DNA of 64,000 bases. It comes from Brevundimonas sp. Root1279 (GTDB taxonomy: Bacteria; Pseudomonadota; Alphaproteobacteria; Caulobacterales; Caulobacteraceae). Made by a program: the position numbers and the translations under genes. The DNA is taken from NCBI RefSeq assembly GCF_001425945.1, contig NZ_LMEB01000008.1, positions 219,109-283,108 of the forward strand, given 5' to 3'. Positions 1 through 7,900 of the stretch are shown here, one piece after another. Each line of letters starts with the position of its first letter. The first letter of the stretch is position 1. The notes beneath the pieces were generated by a model. That model worked only from the letters and a program-made list of their open reading frames with translations, was not told the origin of the DNA and did not search any database.

Positions 1-233
1 CTGTCTTCATGGCTAAGGAGCACGACAGCAAGACGGGCGGATGTGATTTCGCAATGCTGCCGCTGACATGAAACCTTGTAGGTTTCTGCCGGTGCGGGCT
101 GGAGGAACGCGGGGTTCACTTCCCGGACAGTCGGTACAGGACTGTCCCGTTCCGCTGGCGGATTGGCTGGGTGATCCGCCGCAGGCTTACAAGCGGTAAA
201 GAAGAGGCAGAGCCCTAGAAGAGCCCCAGGCAT
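1..233 (-). CDS. putative small lipoprotein, 3' part outside window
   Basis: An open frame starts with ATG at 233 and stays open to base 1, giving at least 77 codons; the C-terminus lies outside the window. The N-terminus reads MPGALLGLCLFFTACKP, a short hydrophobic stretch ending in Cys15. This resembles a lipoprotein signal peptide, although the residue at -3 is Phe rather than the usual Leu. A Pro/Ala-rich linker follows, typical of a mature lipoprotein leaving the membrane. It begins 20 bases after the murC stop on the same strand, so it may be co-transcribed. No clear Shine-Dalgarno is visible. Function unknown. Confidence 0.5.
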   Translation of the reverse strand, partial: MPGALLGLCLFFTACKPAADHPANPPAERDSPVPTVREVNPAFLQPAPAETYKVSCQRQHCEITSARLAVVLLSHED

Positions 234-253
234 GACCAGAAGCCCTGCGCCTT

Positions 254-1684
254 TCAACCCAGCGCCTCCAGCTGCGCCGGCAGCGCATAAGCCCAGCTGG
301 TGATGTCGCCGGCGCCGAGCAGGACGACCAGGTCGCCGGCCTTGGCCTCTTCCTTGATCACCCGCGGCAGCACGGCGGCGTTCTCCAGGGGCTGCACCGA
401 GCGGTGGCCGAAGCGGCGCACGCCCTCGACCAGGGCGTGCTTGTCGACACCCTCGATCGGGCTCTCGCCGGCCGGATAAACGTCGGCCACGATCACCGCG
501 TCGGCGTCGGAGAAGCAGGTCGAGAACTCCTCCATCAGGTCGCGCAGGCGGGTGTAGCGGTGCGGCTGGACCACGGCGATGACGCGGCCCTCGGCCACCT
601 GGCGGGCGGCCTTCAGCACGGCGGCGATCTCCACCGGGTGGTGGCCGTAGTCGTCGATGACGCGCACGCCGTTGGCCACGCCCGTGGTGGTGAAGCGGCG
701 CTTGACCCCGCCGAAGCCGGCCAGGCCGACCTTGATGGCCTCGTCGGAAACGTCCAGCTCGCGCGCCACGGCGATGGCGGCCAGGGCGTTGGAGACATTG
801 TGCCAACCGGCCATCGGCAGGTGCAGCCCCTCGATGCGGATCGGCTCGTCGAGGGCGGCCAGGCCCTGCTTCTGGATCACCACGTCGAAACGGCAGCCGT
901 CCGGGCTCATCTGGCAGTTGTCGGCGCGGACCATGGCCTGCGGATTGACGCCGTAGGTCACCAGCCGGCGGTTATCGATCGAAGCCACCAGCCGCTGCAC
1001 CTCGGGGTGGTCCAGGCAGACCGCGGCGAAACCGTAGAAGGGGATGTTCTCGACGAAGTCGACGAAGGCCTTCCGCACGCCTTCGAAGTCGCCGTAGTGG
1101 TCCAGGTGCTCCGGGTCGATGTTGGTGACGATGGCGACGGTCGACTTGAGGCGCAGGAAGCTGCCGTCGGACTCATCGGCCTCGACCACGATCCAGTCGC
1201 CGTCGCCCACCTTCGCATTGGTGCCGTAGGCGTTGATGATGCCGCCGTTGACCACAGTCGGGTCCAGGCCCGCCGCGTCCAGCAGGGCCGCCACCATCGA
1301 GGTTGTCGTCGTCTTGCCGTGGGTGCCGCCGACAGCGATCGAGAACTGCAGCCGCATCAGCTCGGCCAGCATCTCGGCCCGGCGCACCAGCGGAATGCGG
1401 CGCTCGCGAGCGGCCACCATCTCGGGGTTCGAGGCCTTCACCGCCGTCGAATAGACCACCGCCGAGACGCCGTCCGAGACATTGGCTGCGTCGTGGCCGA
1501 TGAACACCCGCGCGCCCAGCTTCTCCAGCCGCTCGGTGTTGGCGCTGGCCTTGGCGTCGGAGCCCTGCACCGAATAGCCGATCTTGAGCATGATCTCGGC
1601 GATCCCGCTCATGCCGATGCCCCCGATGCCCACGAAGTGAACGGGGCCGAGGTCGAACGGTACGGGGCGAAGGCGAGCGATCAT
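254..1684 (-). CDS. murC: UDP-N-acetylmuramate--L-alanine ligase (MurC)
   Basis: This 476-residue cytoplasmic Mur ligase adds L-alanine to UDP-MurNAc with ATP, the first step of the peptidoglycan stem peptide. The N-terminal Rossmann motif [12 protein letters not shown] lies near residues 16-27 and the ATP-binding loop GGTHGKTTT at 119-127. The central-domain motif [11 protein letters not shown] follows. Length is normal for MurC. The start is ATG at 1684 with no obvious Shine-Dalgarno. MurC usually sits in the division and cell-wall cluster between murG and murB; here its neighbours are scpB upstream and a small lipoprotein downstream, so this copy is outside that cluster. Whether a second murC exists cannot be seen here. 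Confidence 0.95.
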   Translation of the reverse strand: MIARLRPVPFDLGPVHFVGIGGIGMSGIAEIMLKIGYSVQGSDAKASANTERLEKLGARVFIGHDAANVSDGVSAVVYSTAVKASNPEMVAARERRIPLVRRAEMLAELMRLQFSIAVGGTHGKTTTTSMVAALLDAAGLDPTVVNGGIINAYGTNAKVGDGDWIVVEADESDGSFLRLKSTVAIVTNIDPEHLDHYGDFEGVRKAFVDFVENIPFYGFAAVCLDHPEVQRLVASIDNRRLVTYGVNPQAMVRADNCQMSPDGCRFDVVIQKQGLAALDEPIRIEGLHLPMAGWHNVSNALAAIAVARELDVSDEAIKVGLAGFGGVKRRFTTTGVANGVRVIDDYGHHPVEIAAVLKAARQVAEGRVIAVVQPHRYTRLRDLMEEFSTCFSDADAVIVADVYPAGESPIEGVDKHALVEGVRRFGHRSVQPLENAAVLPRVIKEEAKAGDLVVLLGAGDITSWAYALPAQLEALG

Positions 1685-1743
1685 CGCAGCCGCTTAGCAA
1701 GGGTTGGCGGGGATTGCACCACCCCCGGCGGCAGCGCCCGGAA

Positions 1744-1846
1744 AGTGATGAGTGGTTAGTGATTAGTGGTTGCGACTTCACTGACCATGAACAGCCGGGA
1801 ACCGGCGTCGGCGGGATCAGCCACTAATCACCAGCCACCAATCACT
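1744..1846. repeat. imperfect inverted repeat, 28-bp arms
   Basis: The arms are 1744-1771 and 1819-1846. They match at 23 of 28 positions when one is reverse-complemented, with a 47-base spacer. Each arm carries internal copies of GTGATTAGTGG-type words and is AT-richer than the surroundings. It fills most of the 210-base gap between the scpB stop and the murC start. It could form a long hairpin in RNA or be a small non-autonomous mobile or repetitive element. There is no T-run to suggest a terminator. Confidence 0.7.
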
Positions 1847-1894
1847 TGGCCGCACCGGCGTCCGACGATCCTGGCGCGTCTCGCCGTCCAAGCG

Positions 1895-2557
1895 TCAGTC
1901 GTCCGACACGAAGTCCTGGGCGAACTCCGGCGCGTCCTCGACGCCTTCCAGCAGCGGCGCGTCGTCCTCGTCCGACGCGCGGGTCGGATCCGGGACCTCG
2001 AAGCCGACCGGGATGGACAGGTCGAGCAGCCCCGCCGCCTTCATCTCCTGAACGCCGGGCAGGTCGTACAGGCTGGCGAGGCTGAAATGCTCCAGGAACT
2101 TGTCGGCCGTGCCGTAGGTCACCGGTCGGCCCGGCGTGCGGCGCCGGCCCTTCAGCTTCACGAAGCCCATCTCCAGCAGCAGGTCGAGCGTGCCCTTGGA
2201 CAGGGACACGCCGCGCACGCTCTCGATCTCGGCCCGGGTGCAGGGCTGGTGGTAGGCGATGATGGCCAGGGTCTCGAGCGCGGCCTTGGACAGGCGACGC
2301 GGCTCCTCGCGCTCCTCGGTCATCATGAAGCTGAGGTCGGCGGCGGTGCGGAAGCGCCAGCGATCGGCGACGCACTCCAGCTCGACGCCACGGCCCTGAT
2401 AGCGTTCGCGCAGGGCCGAGATGGCCCCGCCGACGTCCGCCCCCTCGGGCAGCCGGCGCGCCAACTCGGCGGCTGACAAGGGCGCAGCCGCCGCGAACAG
2501 CAGCGCCTCGACGCGGCGCTCGATCTCCCCCTCGTCCGGGGCGAACTGGATACTCAT
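1895..2557 (-). CDS. scpB: segregation and condensation protein B (ScpB)
   Basis: A 220-residue winged-helix kleisin-associated protein. With ScpA it bridges the SMC ATPase heads and promotes chromosome condensation and segregation. The family hallmark LAIIAYHQPCTRAEIESVRG lies near residues 96-115, followed by LLLEMGFVKLKGRR and the TYGTADKFLEHFSL segment. The last 35 residues are an acidic tail (ASDEDDAPLLEG and on), common and poorly conserved in alphaproteobacterial ScpB. It starts at 2557, ten bases after the scpA stop at 2568, so the two are translated from one mRNA. Confidence 0.93.
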   Translation of the reverse strand: MSIQFAPDEGEIERRVEALLFAAAAPLSAAELARRLPEGADVGGAISALRERYQGRGVELECVADRWRFRTAADLSFMMTEEREEPRRLSKAALETLAIIAYHQPCTRAEIESVRGVSLSKGTLDLLLEMGFVKLKGRRRTPGRPVTYGTADKFLEHFSLASLYDLPGVQEMKAAGLLDLSIPVGFEVPDPTRASDEDDAPLLEGVEDAPEFAQDFVSDD

Positions 2558-2567
2558 CGGAACGCCC

Positions 2568-3401
2568 TCATGGTGTCAGCTCAAACGCCTGAGCCTGCCC
2601 GGCGCCCTGGCCGCGGCGCTTCAGGAACAGTTCGGCGAAGGCCTCGGCCTGTTTCACATCCATGGCCCCCTCCTTCACCAGCTCCAGGCTGGCTGACAGC
2701 GTCGAGGCCGTATAGCTGGCCTGCGAGGGGCCTTCCTCCCCGTCCTTTTCCGGCGCGATGCGCTCCAGCGGGGTCCATTGCTCCAGCTTGGGGAGGATGT
2801 CGCGCAGCCAGTCGCGCGCCGCCTCCAGGCCGAAGGCTTCGACCCGCTGGTTCGGATTGTAGCGCCGCTGCTCCTCGCGCCGCCGCTGGGTCACATAGGC
2901 GGCCATCAGTTCGTACAGGCTGGCGTCGATGCGGTCCGAGGGCACGATCACCGTCGCCTCGGGGTCGCCGCGGGTGAAGACGTCGCGCTTCAACTGCGGC
3001 CGCGACTGGATCGCCTCCACCGCCCGACGCATGGCCTCCAGCTTCTGCAGTCGGAAGGCCAGAGCCATGGCCATCTCCTCGGCCGGCAGCTCGTCGCCCT
3101 TGCCCTTCTCGTTGCGCGGCAGCAGCAGGCGCGACTTCAGATAGGCCAGCCACGACGCCATCACGAGATAGTCCGCCGCCAGGGCGAAGTTGCGCCGCCG
3201 CGCCTCGTGCACGAAAGCCAGATACTGCTCGGCCAGCCGGGTGATCGACAGCTTCAGCAGGTCGACCTTCTGCGTCCGCGCCAGCGCCAGCAGCACGTGC
3301 AGCGGGCCCTCATAGCCCTCCAGGTCGACGACGAAGGTCTCCCGCTCGTCCGCCTGGTCGGCGGCGGTGAAGTCCAGGTTGGGCTGGAAGGCGTCGGTCA
3401 C
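2568..3401 (-). CDS. scpA: segregation and condensation protein A (ScpA), kleisin
   Basis: A 277-residue kleisin of the SMC-ScpAB condensin. The N-terminal segment FVVDLEGYEGPLHVLLALAR near residues 23-42 is the ScpA signature, followed by the helical motif KVDLLKLSITRLAEQYL. The C-terminus holds the winged-helix SMC-binding part. The start codon is GTG at 3401, overlapping the nagZ stop by four bases (GTGA), which indicates translational coupling. It precedes scpB, the usual order. Confidence 0.94.
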   Translation of the reverse strand: MTDAFQPNLDFTAADQADERETFVVDLEGYEGPLHVLLALARTQKVDLLKLSITRLAEQYLAFVHEARRRNFALAADYLVMASWLAYLKSRLLLPRNEKGKGDELPAEEMAMALAFRLQKLEAMRRAVEAIQSRPQLKRDVFTRGDPEATVIVPSDRIDASLYELMAAYVTQRRREEQRRYNPNQRVEAFGLEAARDWLRDILPKLEQWTPLERIAPEKDGEEGPSQASYTASTLSASLELVKEGAMDVKQAEAFAELFLKRRGQGAGQAQAFELTP

Positions 3402-4447
3402 GCCTGCGCCTCCCCAACGTCCGGTCCCTTGGCCGCGTCGAGCTTGCCCGACATCAGGGCGTCGAAGCGGCCCCGGGCCTCAAGCACCTCCAAAGGCTCC
3501 ACGTCGCGGACGATCCGCGCCAAGGCCGTCTCCGCCCGCCGCGCCGCCTTGCCCTTCAGCTTGCCGACACCCTCGGCGACAGCCCGCATCTCGTCCAGGT
3601 CGCCGTTGCAGTGCAGGACCACGTCGCAGCCGGCCTTCAGCGAGGCCTCGGCCCGGTCGCGGAACGAGCCGGTCAAGGCCTTCATCGACAGGTCGTCGGT
3701 CATGATCAGGCCCGAGAAGCCCAGATGCTCGCGCATCAGCTTCACCGCCTTCTTCGAGGTGGTCGCCGGCCCCTTCTTGTCGATCGCCGTGAATACGACG
3801 TGCGCCGTCATGGCCAGCGGCATGTCCGATAGGGCCCGGAACGGCGCGAAATCCCAGCCGTCCAGGGTCTCCAAGTCGGCGTGGACCACCGGCAGCTCCT
3901 TGTGGCTGTCGGCGAAGGCGCGACCGTGGCCGGGGACGTGCTTGATCACCGGCAGGACGCCGCCGGCCAGCAGGCCCTCCGCCGCCGCCCGACCCAGCTG
4001 GGCCACGGTGGCCGGGTCCTGGGCCCAGGCGCGGTCGCCGATGATGTCATGGGCGCCGGGGACGGGCACGTCCATCACGGGGGCGCAGTCGACGTCGACG
4101 CCGACCGACTTGAGGTCATGGGCCATCAGCCGCCCGCCCAGGCGGACCAGCTCACGCGCCGTCAGCAGGTCGTTGGTCGCCTTCAGATAGGCCTGGGCCG
4201 GGGGGTATTTGGGCCAGTGCGGCGGGCCCATCCGCTGCACCCGGCCGCCCTCCTGGTCGATCAGCACGGGAGCCTGGGCGTCGCCGATGCTGTCCCGCAG
4301 CTCGGCGGTCAGGGCCCGCATCTGCTCGGGGCTGTCGACATTGCGCCGGAACAGGATGAAGCCCCACGGACGGGCGTCGGCGAAGAAGGCCCTCTCCTCG
4401 GCCGTCAGCCGATGACCTGAAACCCCATAGATTGCGGCCGACGTCAT
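3398..4447 (-). CDS. nagZ: beta-N-acetylhexosaminidase (NagZ, GH3)
   Basis: A 349-residue cytoplasmic glycoside hydrolase family 3 enzyme. NagZ removes GlcNAc from 1,6-anhydro-MurNAc peptides during peptidoglycan recycling. Signatures visible are LIDQEGGRVQRM near the N-terminal third, KHVPGHGRAFADSHKELPVV with the mobile catalytic loop, and GLIMTDDLSMKAL carrying the nucleophile Asp. There is no signal peptide, as expected. The start is ATG at 4447, and its leader overlaps the left arm of an intergenic inverted repeat. It lies between the SPOR gene and scpA. Confidence 0.93.
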   Translation of the reverse strand: MTSAAIYGVSGHRLTAEERAFFADARPWGFILFRRNVDSPEQMRALTAELRDSIGDAQAPVLIDQEGGRVQRMGPPHWPKYPPAQAYLKATNDLLTARELVRLGGRLMAHDLKSVGVDVDCAPVMDVPVPGAHDIIGDRAWAQDPATVAQLGRAAAEGLLAGGVLPVIKHVPGHGRAFADSHKELPVVHADLETLDGWDFAPFRALSDMPLAMTAHVVFTAIDKKGPATTSKKAVKLMREHLGFSGLIMTDDLSMKALTGSFRDRAEASLKAGCDVVLHCNGDLDEMRAVAEGVGKLKGKAARRAETALARIVRDVEPLEVLEARGRFDALMSGKLDAAKGPDVGEAQA

Positions 4448-4454
4448 TCCCTGC

Positions 4455-4590
4455 CCCGCTCATCCCCGCGAACGCGGGGATCCAGTCCTGTCCAGCCTGA
4501 CGCCGGCGCTTCAGGACGAGCGTAGGCGACCCGCCGATCTCCCGCCATCACCCAAAGCACTGGGTCCCCGCTTTCGCGGGGATGAGCGGG
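4455..4590. repeat. REPIN-like paired inverted repeat, copy 1
   Basis: Two 32-bp arms, 4455-4486 and 4559-4590, are inverted copies with 30 of 32 matches, separated by 72 bases. Each arm contains its own palindrome (CCCCGCGAACGCGGGG on the left, CCCCGCTTTCGCGGGG on the right) and a CTCATC-type flank. A second element of the same design and size is at 7430-7557. This matches a doublet of REP sequences in inverted orientation. No RAYT transposase is in the window. It lies between the SPOR gene and nagZ. Confidence 0.85.
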
Positions 4591-4624
4591 ATGAAGGGAC
4601 ATCAGGGCCGCCAGGAAGAGCCCG

Positions 4625-5416
4625 TCAGCGCACGATGCAGTCGCCGCCGGAAGCCTTGATCGCGCCGCACAGGCCGGTGGCCTGTTCGCGGCTCAGGCCG
4701 GCGACGGTGGTGCGATACAGGGTGGAGCCGCTGGAGTTGGTCACCTCCTGCACCCGGCGGCTGGCGCCGCGGGTGAACTGCGCATAGCGGCCGACCACGG
4801 CGTTGTACTCGCGCTCGGCCAGGGTGGGGGTCGAGAAGGCCCCGATCTGCACGCCGGACGAGCCGCCGGCGGCAGGCGCCGCGGGGGCCGCCGGGGCCGG
4901 CTGGACCTCGGCGCGCTCGATCGGACGGGTCGAGGCGGTCTGGCTGGACGGCGCCGGGCGGTTCGAGGGCGCAGCCACGGCCGGCGCCAGCGGCGCGGCC
5001 TCGACGGGACGCGGCAGCGGACGCGGCTGAACCGCTTCCGGCGGCGGCACGAAGGTCGGGGCGGTCGTCGGGGCCTCGGCCTCGGCGTAGACGTCGATGC
5101 CCGCCTCCGGATCGATCGGCTGGGCGTCGATCGGCGCTTCGGACTTCATCGAGGCGACGGGCGTGCCGACGGCCGGCGGGGCGTCGTTGGAGCCGCGGGT
5201 CTCCCACGGCTTGAGCAGGATCACGGCCACCACGATGGCCAGCAGCACCGCGATGCTGATCATCAGGGTCAGCGGCGGCGCCTTGGCCGCGCCGGTCTGG
5301 CTGCCGCGTCGCGGATCATAGCCGCCGCGATCGAACGGCAGGTCGTCGTCGGTCGGCGGCGTGTAGGCGCCGCGGTCGCGCCCCTGATAGGGGCGATACG
5401 GATCTTCGTGGGACAT
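4625..5416 (-). CDS. SPOR-domain inner-membrane protein
   Basis: A 263-residue predicted single-pass membrane protein. The cytoplasmic N-terminus is hydrophilic (MSHEDPYRPYQGRDRGAY). A membrane segment around residues 49-68 (LTLMISIAVLLAIVVAVILL) is followed by a Pro/Ala-rich periplasmic linker. The C-terminal SPOR domain starts near GVQIGAFSTPTLAEREYNA and ends SGGDCIVR. SPOR domains bind peptidoglycan lacking stem peptides and often localise to the septum. I chose ATG 5416 over 5449 because GGAAGG lies about nine bases upstream of it. It precedes nagZ, a conserved alphaproteobacterial arrangement. Confidence 0.85.
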   Translation of the reverse strand: MSHEDPYRPYQGRDRGAYTPPTDDDLPFDRGGYDPRRGSQTGAAKAPPLTLMISIAVLLAIVVAVILLKPWETRGSNDAPPAVGTPVASMKSEAPIDAQPIDPEAGIDVYAEAEAPTTAPTFVPPPEAVQPRPLPRPVEAAPLAPAVAAPSNRPAPSSQTASTRPIERAEVQPAPAAPAAPAAGGSSGVQIGAFSTPTLAEREYNAVVGRYAQFTRGASRRVQEVTNSSGSTLYRTTVAGLSREQATGLCGAIKASGGDCIVR

Positions 5417-5495
5417 GGCCGACCTTCCAACGGTCCGCGCGAATCGCACGCGCGGGAGGCCATGGTAACCCGGCTAGTGGCGCTTTTCAGGCCGT

Positions 5496-6671
5496 TCAGA
5501 GATCGAGAGCCAGGTCCAGGCTGAACAGCTTCTTGTGTTCCTCGATCGCATAGCGGTCAGTCATGCCGGCGATGTAGTCGCACACGGCCCGCGCCCGCTT
5601 GGTCTCGTCCGAGGCGCCGGCCTTGCCCGACCATTCCGGCGGCATGGTGCCCGGCTCGGCCATGAACAGCTGGAACATCTCGGCCAGGATGCGCCGGGCC
5701 TGGCTGCGCGTGCGGTTGACCCGATAGTGCCGGTACATCCGCTCGAAGAGGAATTTCCGCAGCACGCCCAGTTCGGCCAGCATGCCCGGCGAGAAGGCCA
5801 CCAGGGTGCGCCGCGCCGTGCGTACGTCCTCGGTCGAGCGGATGTTGTCCGCCTCCAGCCGCGCCTCGGTCTCGGCCAGCACGTCCTCGACCATGACCCC
5901 GATCATCCGCCGGACCGCCTCGATGCGGATCATGCGGGCGTCGATGTTCGGCCAGTCCTTGCGCACCCCGTGCAGCACCGGCCCGATCAGCGGCACCTCG
6001 GCCAGGTCGTCGAGGGTGAACAGGCCCGCCTGCACCCCGTCGTCGACGTCGTGGTTGTTGTAGGCGATGTCGTCGGCGATCGCCGCCGCCTGGGCCTCCA
6101 GCGAGGCGAAGCTGTCCAGCCGCAGGTCCCAGCCCGGCGAATAGTCCGCAATGGCCTTCCAGGCCGGCTCGTCCAGGCGGTGGCTGACCGGCCCGTTGTG
6201 CTTGACCACGCCTTCGACCGTCTCCCAGCTCAGGTTCAGGCCCTCGAACTGCGGATAGCGCTCCTCCAGCTTGGTCACGACGCGGAACGTCTGGACGTTG
6301 TGGTCGAAGCCGCCCCAGGGCTGCATCTGCGCCTGCAACTCGTCCTCGCCCGCGTGGCCGAACGGCGGATGGCCCAGGTCGTGCGCCAGGGCGACCGTCT
6401 CGGCCAGGTCGGTGTCCAGCCGCAGGGCATGGGCCAGAGACCGCGCGATCTGCGCTACCTCCAGCGAATGGGTCAGGCGGGTGCGGTAGTGATCGCCCTC
6501 GTGGGCCACGAAGACCTGGGTCTTTTCCTTCAGCCGACGGAAGGCCGTGGCGTGGATGATCCGGTCGCGGTCGCGGGCGTAGGCGTTGCGCGTCCGGCTG
6601 ATGGGTTCGGGCGTCAGCCGGCCGCGGCTGTGCTCGGGATATTCGGCGTAGGCGGCGCGCTCGGGGATCAA
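5496..6671 (-). CDS. dgt: deoxyguanosinetriphosphate triphosphohydrolase-like protein (HD domain)
   Basis: A 391-residue HD-superfamily dNTP triphosphohydrolase. The N-terminus has [20 protein letters not shown]. The metal-binding set follows: H in [19 protein letters not shown] in [16 protein letters not shown], and a later Asp near [14 protein letters not shown]. Such enzymes hydrolyse dNTPs to nucleosides and tripolyphosphate and keep the dNTP pool balanced. The start codon is TTG at 6671, with AAGAAGAG upstream as a weak ribosome site. It is divergent from erpA with 62 bases between the starts, and upstream of the SPOR gene. In many alphaproteobacteria argS lies between these two; here it is missing. 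Confidence 0.9.
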   Translation of the reverse strand: MIPERAAYAEYPEHSRGRLTPEPISRTRNAYARDRDRIIHATAFRRLKEKTQVFVAHEGDHYRTRLTHSLEVAQIARSLAHALRLDTDLAETVALAHDLGHPPFGHAGEDELQAQMQPWGGFDHNVQTFRVVTKLEERYPQFEGLNLSWETVEGVVKHNGPVSHRLDEPAWKAIADYSPGWDLRLDSFASLEAQAAAIADDIAYNNHDVDDGVQAGLFTLDDLAEVPLIGPVLHGVRKDWPNIDARMIRIEAVRRMIGVMVEDVLAETEARLEADNIRSTEDVRTARRTLVAFSPGMLAELGVLRKFLFERMYRHYRVNRTRSQARRILAEMFQLFMAEPGTMPPEWSGKAGASDETKRARAVCDYIAGMTDRYAIEEHKKLFSLDLALDL

Positions 6672-6698
6672 GGTCGGCTGCTCTTCTTTGCCGGGCCT

Positions 6699-6728
6699 TT
6701 GCGATCGCCCGTCCGCGCCTCATATAGA
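6699..6728 (+). promoter_or_regulatory. candidate erpA promoter, near-leaderless
   Basis: TTGCGA at 6699-6704 and TATAGA at 6723-6728 are separated by 18 bases and each match the sigma-70 consensus at four of six positions. The GTG start of erpA is only five bases after the -10 box, so transcription would begin at or next to the start codon. There is no Shine-Dalgarno. Confidence 0.4.
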
Positions 6729-6733
6729 CCCCC

Positions 6734-7111
6734 GTGAGCACCGTCCAATCCGCACCCGCCTTCGAGATATCGCCGTCCGCCGGCGGTCACGGCCTGACCC
6801 TGTCCGACAGCGCCGCCCGCCGCCTCGCGCGCCTCGCCGAGGCCGAGGGCCGGCCGGTCATGCTGCGCGTCGCCGTCGACGGCGGCGGCTGCTCCGGCTT
6901 CCAGTACCGCTTCGAGCTCGTCGAGGCCGGCGAGCCGGACGACATCCGCATCGAGGCCGGCGGCCAGGCCGCCCTGGTCGACCCTGTCTCCCTGCCCTTC
7001 CTCAAGGGCTCCGAGATCGCCTTCGTTGACGAGCTCGCCGGCGCCCAGTTCGTGGTCCGCAACCCGAACGCCGCCTCCAGCTGCGGCTGCGGGGTGAGTT
7101 TCTCGATCTAG
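6734..7111 (+). CDS. erpA: iron-sulfur cluster insertion protein, ErpA/IscA (HesB) family
   Basis: A 125-residue A-type Fe-S carrier. The three conserved cysteines are present: one in VDGGGCSGFQYRF near residue 55, and two in the C-terminal SSCGCGVSFSI. The N-terminal extension of about 18 residues is variable in this family. A-type carriers receive clusters from the Suf/Isc scaffold and deliver them to apo-enzymes. The start is GTG at 6734. The divergent pairing with dgt is common in alphaproteobacteria, which supports the ErpA name over IscA or SufA, but the exact paralogue is uncertain. Confidence 0.85.
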   Translation: MSTVQSAPAFEISPSAGGHGLTLSDSAARRLARLAEAEGRPVMLRVAVDGGGCSGFQYRFELVEAGEPDDIRIEAGGQAALVDPVSLPFLKGSEIAFVDELAGAQFVVRNPNAASSCGCGVSFSI

Positions 7112-7116
7112 TCTTT

Positions 7117-7137
7117 CCTTCTCCCAATGGGAGAAGG
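7117..7137. repeat. CCTTCTCCC/GGGAGAAGG palindromic element
   Basis: A perfect 9-bp inverted repeat, CCTTCTCCC-AAT-GGGAGAAGG, begins five bases after the erpA stop. The following TGGCCCGAAGGGCCGGGTGA contains a second small hairpin. A related palindrome with a different loop lies at 45567-45589. No T-run follows, so a classical terminator is not supported. Confidence 0.6.
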
Positions 7138-7168
7138 TGGCCCGAAGGGCCGGGTGAGGGTCGGCTGG

Positions 7169-7405
7169 ATGGCAAAACTCAAACGCGCTGGTGAAATCGT
7201 ATGCGTCTTGTCGGCAGTGCTGTCGCTGCTGGGCGCGCTCGCTTTCATGGCAATGACGGCGACATATATCGCGGACGTTGTTAACGATAAGCCCGGCGCA
7301 TCTATATTAAACTGCGTGCGATCGAGCGTGGCCATCGTTTGGCAACTTCTACTTGCGGCCTTTTTCATCTGGTTGAAGGGCTACATTCGGCAAGCGTCAG
7401 ATTAA
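7169..7405 (+). CDS. small two-TM membrane protein, unknown
   Basis: A 78-residue protein, MAKLKRAGEIVCVLSAVLSL then a first membrane span, a short loop around DVVNDKPGASILN, a second span (SVAIVWQLLLAAFFIWLKG) and a polar end. I start at ATG 7169 because the upstream in-frame codons translate the palindromic repeat. Its base composition is clearly less GC-rich than its neighbours (AACGATAAGCCC, TCTATATTAAAC), suggesting recent acquisition or weak codon selection. It sits alone between two repeat elements. I do not recognise a family. Confidence 0.55.
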   Translation: MAKLKRAGEIVCVLSAVLSLLGALAFMAMTATYIADVVNDKPGASILNCVRSSVAIVWQLLLAAFFIWLKGYIRQASD

Positions 7406-7429
7406 GTCTCAAGGCTTCCGCCACCCTCC

Positions 7430-7557
7430 ACCGCTCATCCCGGCGAATGCCGGGACCCAGACGCGATGTCTCGCTGATCGGGCCATTGTCCCCGCAGCCA
7501 ACCGCAAGCCCTCTGCGCCCTACGATCTGGATCCCGGCATTCGCCGGGATGAGCGGT
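7430..7557. repeat. REPIN-like paired inverted repeat, copy 2
   Basis: Arms 7430-7460 and 7527-7557 are inverted copies with 30 of 31 matches and a 66-base spacer. Each arm contains a palindrome (CCCGGCGAATGCCGGG on the left). The architecture matches the element at 4455-4590, but the palindrome cores differ (CGAATG versus CGAACG), so they are diverged members of one family. It lies upstream of the SdpR-like gene. Confidence 0.85.
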
Positions 7558-7609
7558 GAAAAATCAGCTAGGCTTGCATTTAGCCTTTTTCCTAATTAGC
7601 CTTCTCCCT

Positions 7610-7900
7610 ATGAACGCCCTGTTCAAGGCCCTGTCGCACCCGGTGCGGCGCCGCATCATCGAGATGCTGCGCAAAGGGCCGCTGGCCTCCGGTGACATCG
7701 CCGCCGCCTTCGACATGAGCTGGCCGACCATCACCGGCCATCTCAACGCCCTGAAGGAGGCGGGCCTGGTGTCGCCCGAGCGCGACGGCGCCTCGATCCG
7801 CTACCGGCTCGAGATCTCCGCCGTCGAGGAGGCCCTGGCCTTCCTGCTGGCCATGACCGGGGCGCGCGCCGAGGACCCGAAGGAGGAGGCCCCCCGATGA
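7610..7900 (+). CDS. ArsR-family regulator, SdpR-like
   Basis: A 96-residue winged-helix repressor: MNALFKALSHPVRRRIIEML at the start, the recognition region SWPTITGHLNALKEAGLV near residues 39-56, and the wing RDGASIRYRLE. It has no cysteine metal-binding motif, so it is not a classical arsenic sensor. The stop overlaps the start of the SdpI-like gene by four bases (ATGA). In Bacillus subtilis, SdpR and SdpI form a repressor/immunity pair; the same arrangement here supports the subfamily call. The regulator probably represses its own operon. Start ATG 7610 removes an AT-rich hydrophobic extension. Confidence 0.85.
   Translation: MNALFKALSHPVRRRIIEMLRKGPLASGDIAAAFDMSWPTITGHLNALKEAGLVSPERDGASIRYRLEISAVEEALAFLLAMTGARAEDPKEEAPR

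Noticed and set aside
7117..7137. Rho-independent terminator after erpA
   Set aside because: The hairpin is good but is followed by TGGCCC rather than a T-run, and the same palindrome recurs at 45567-45589, so a repeat is the better explanation.
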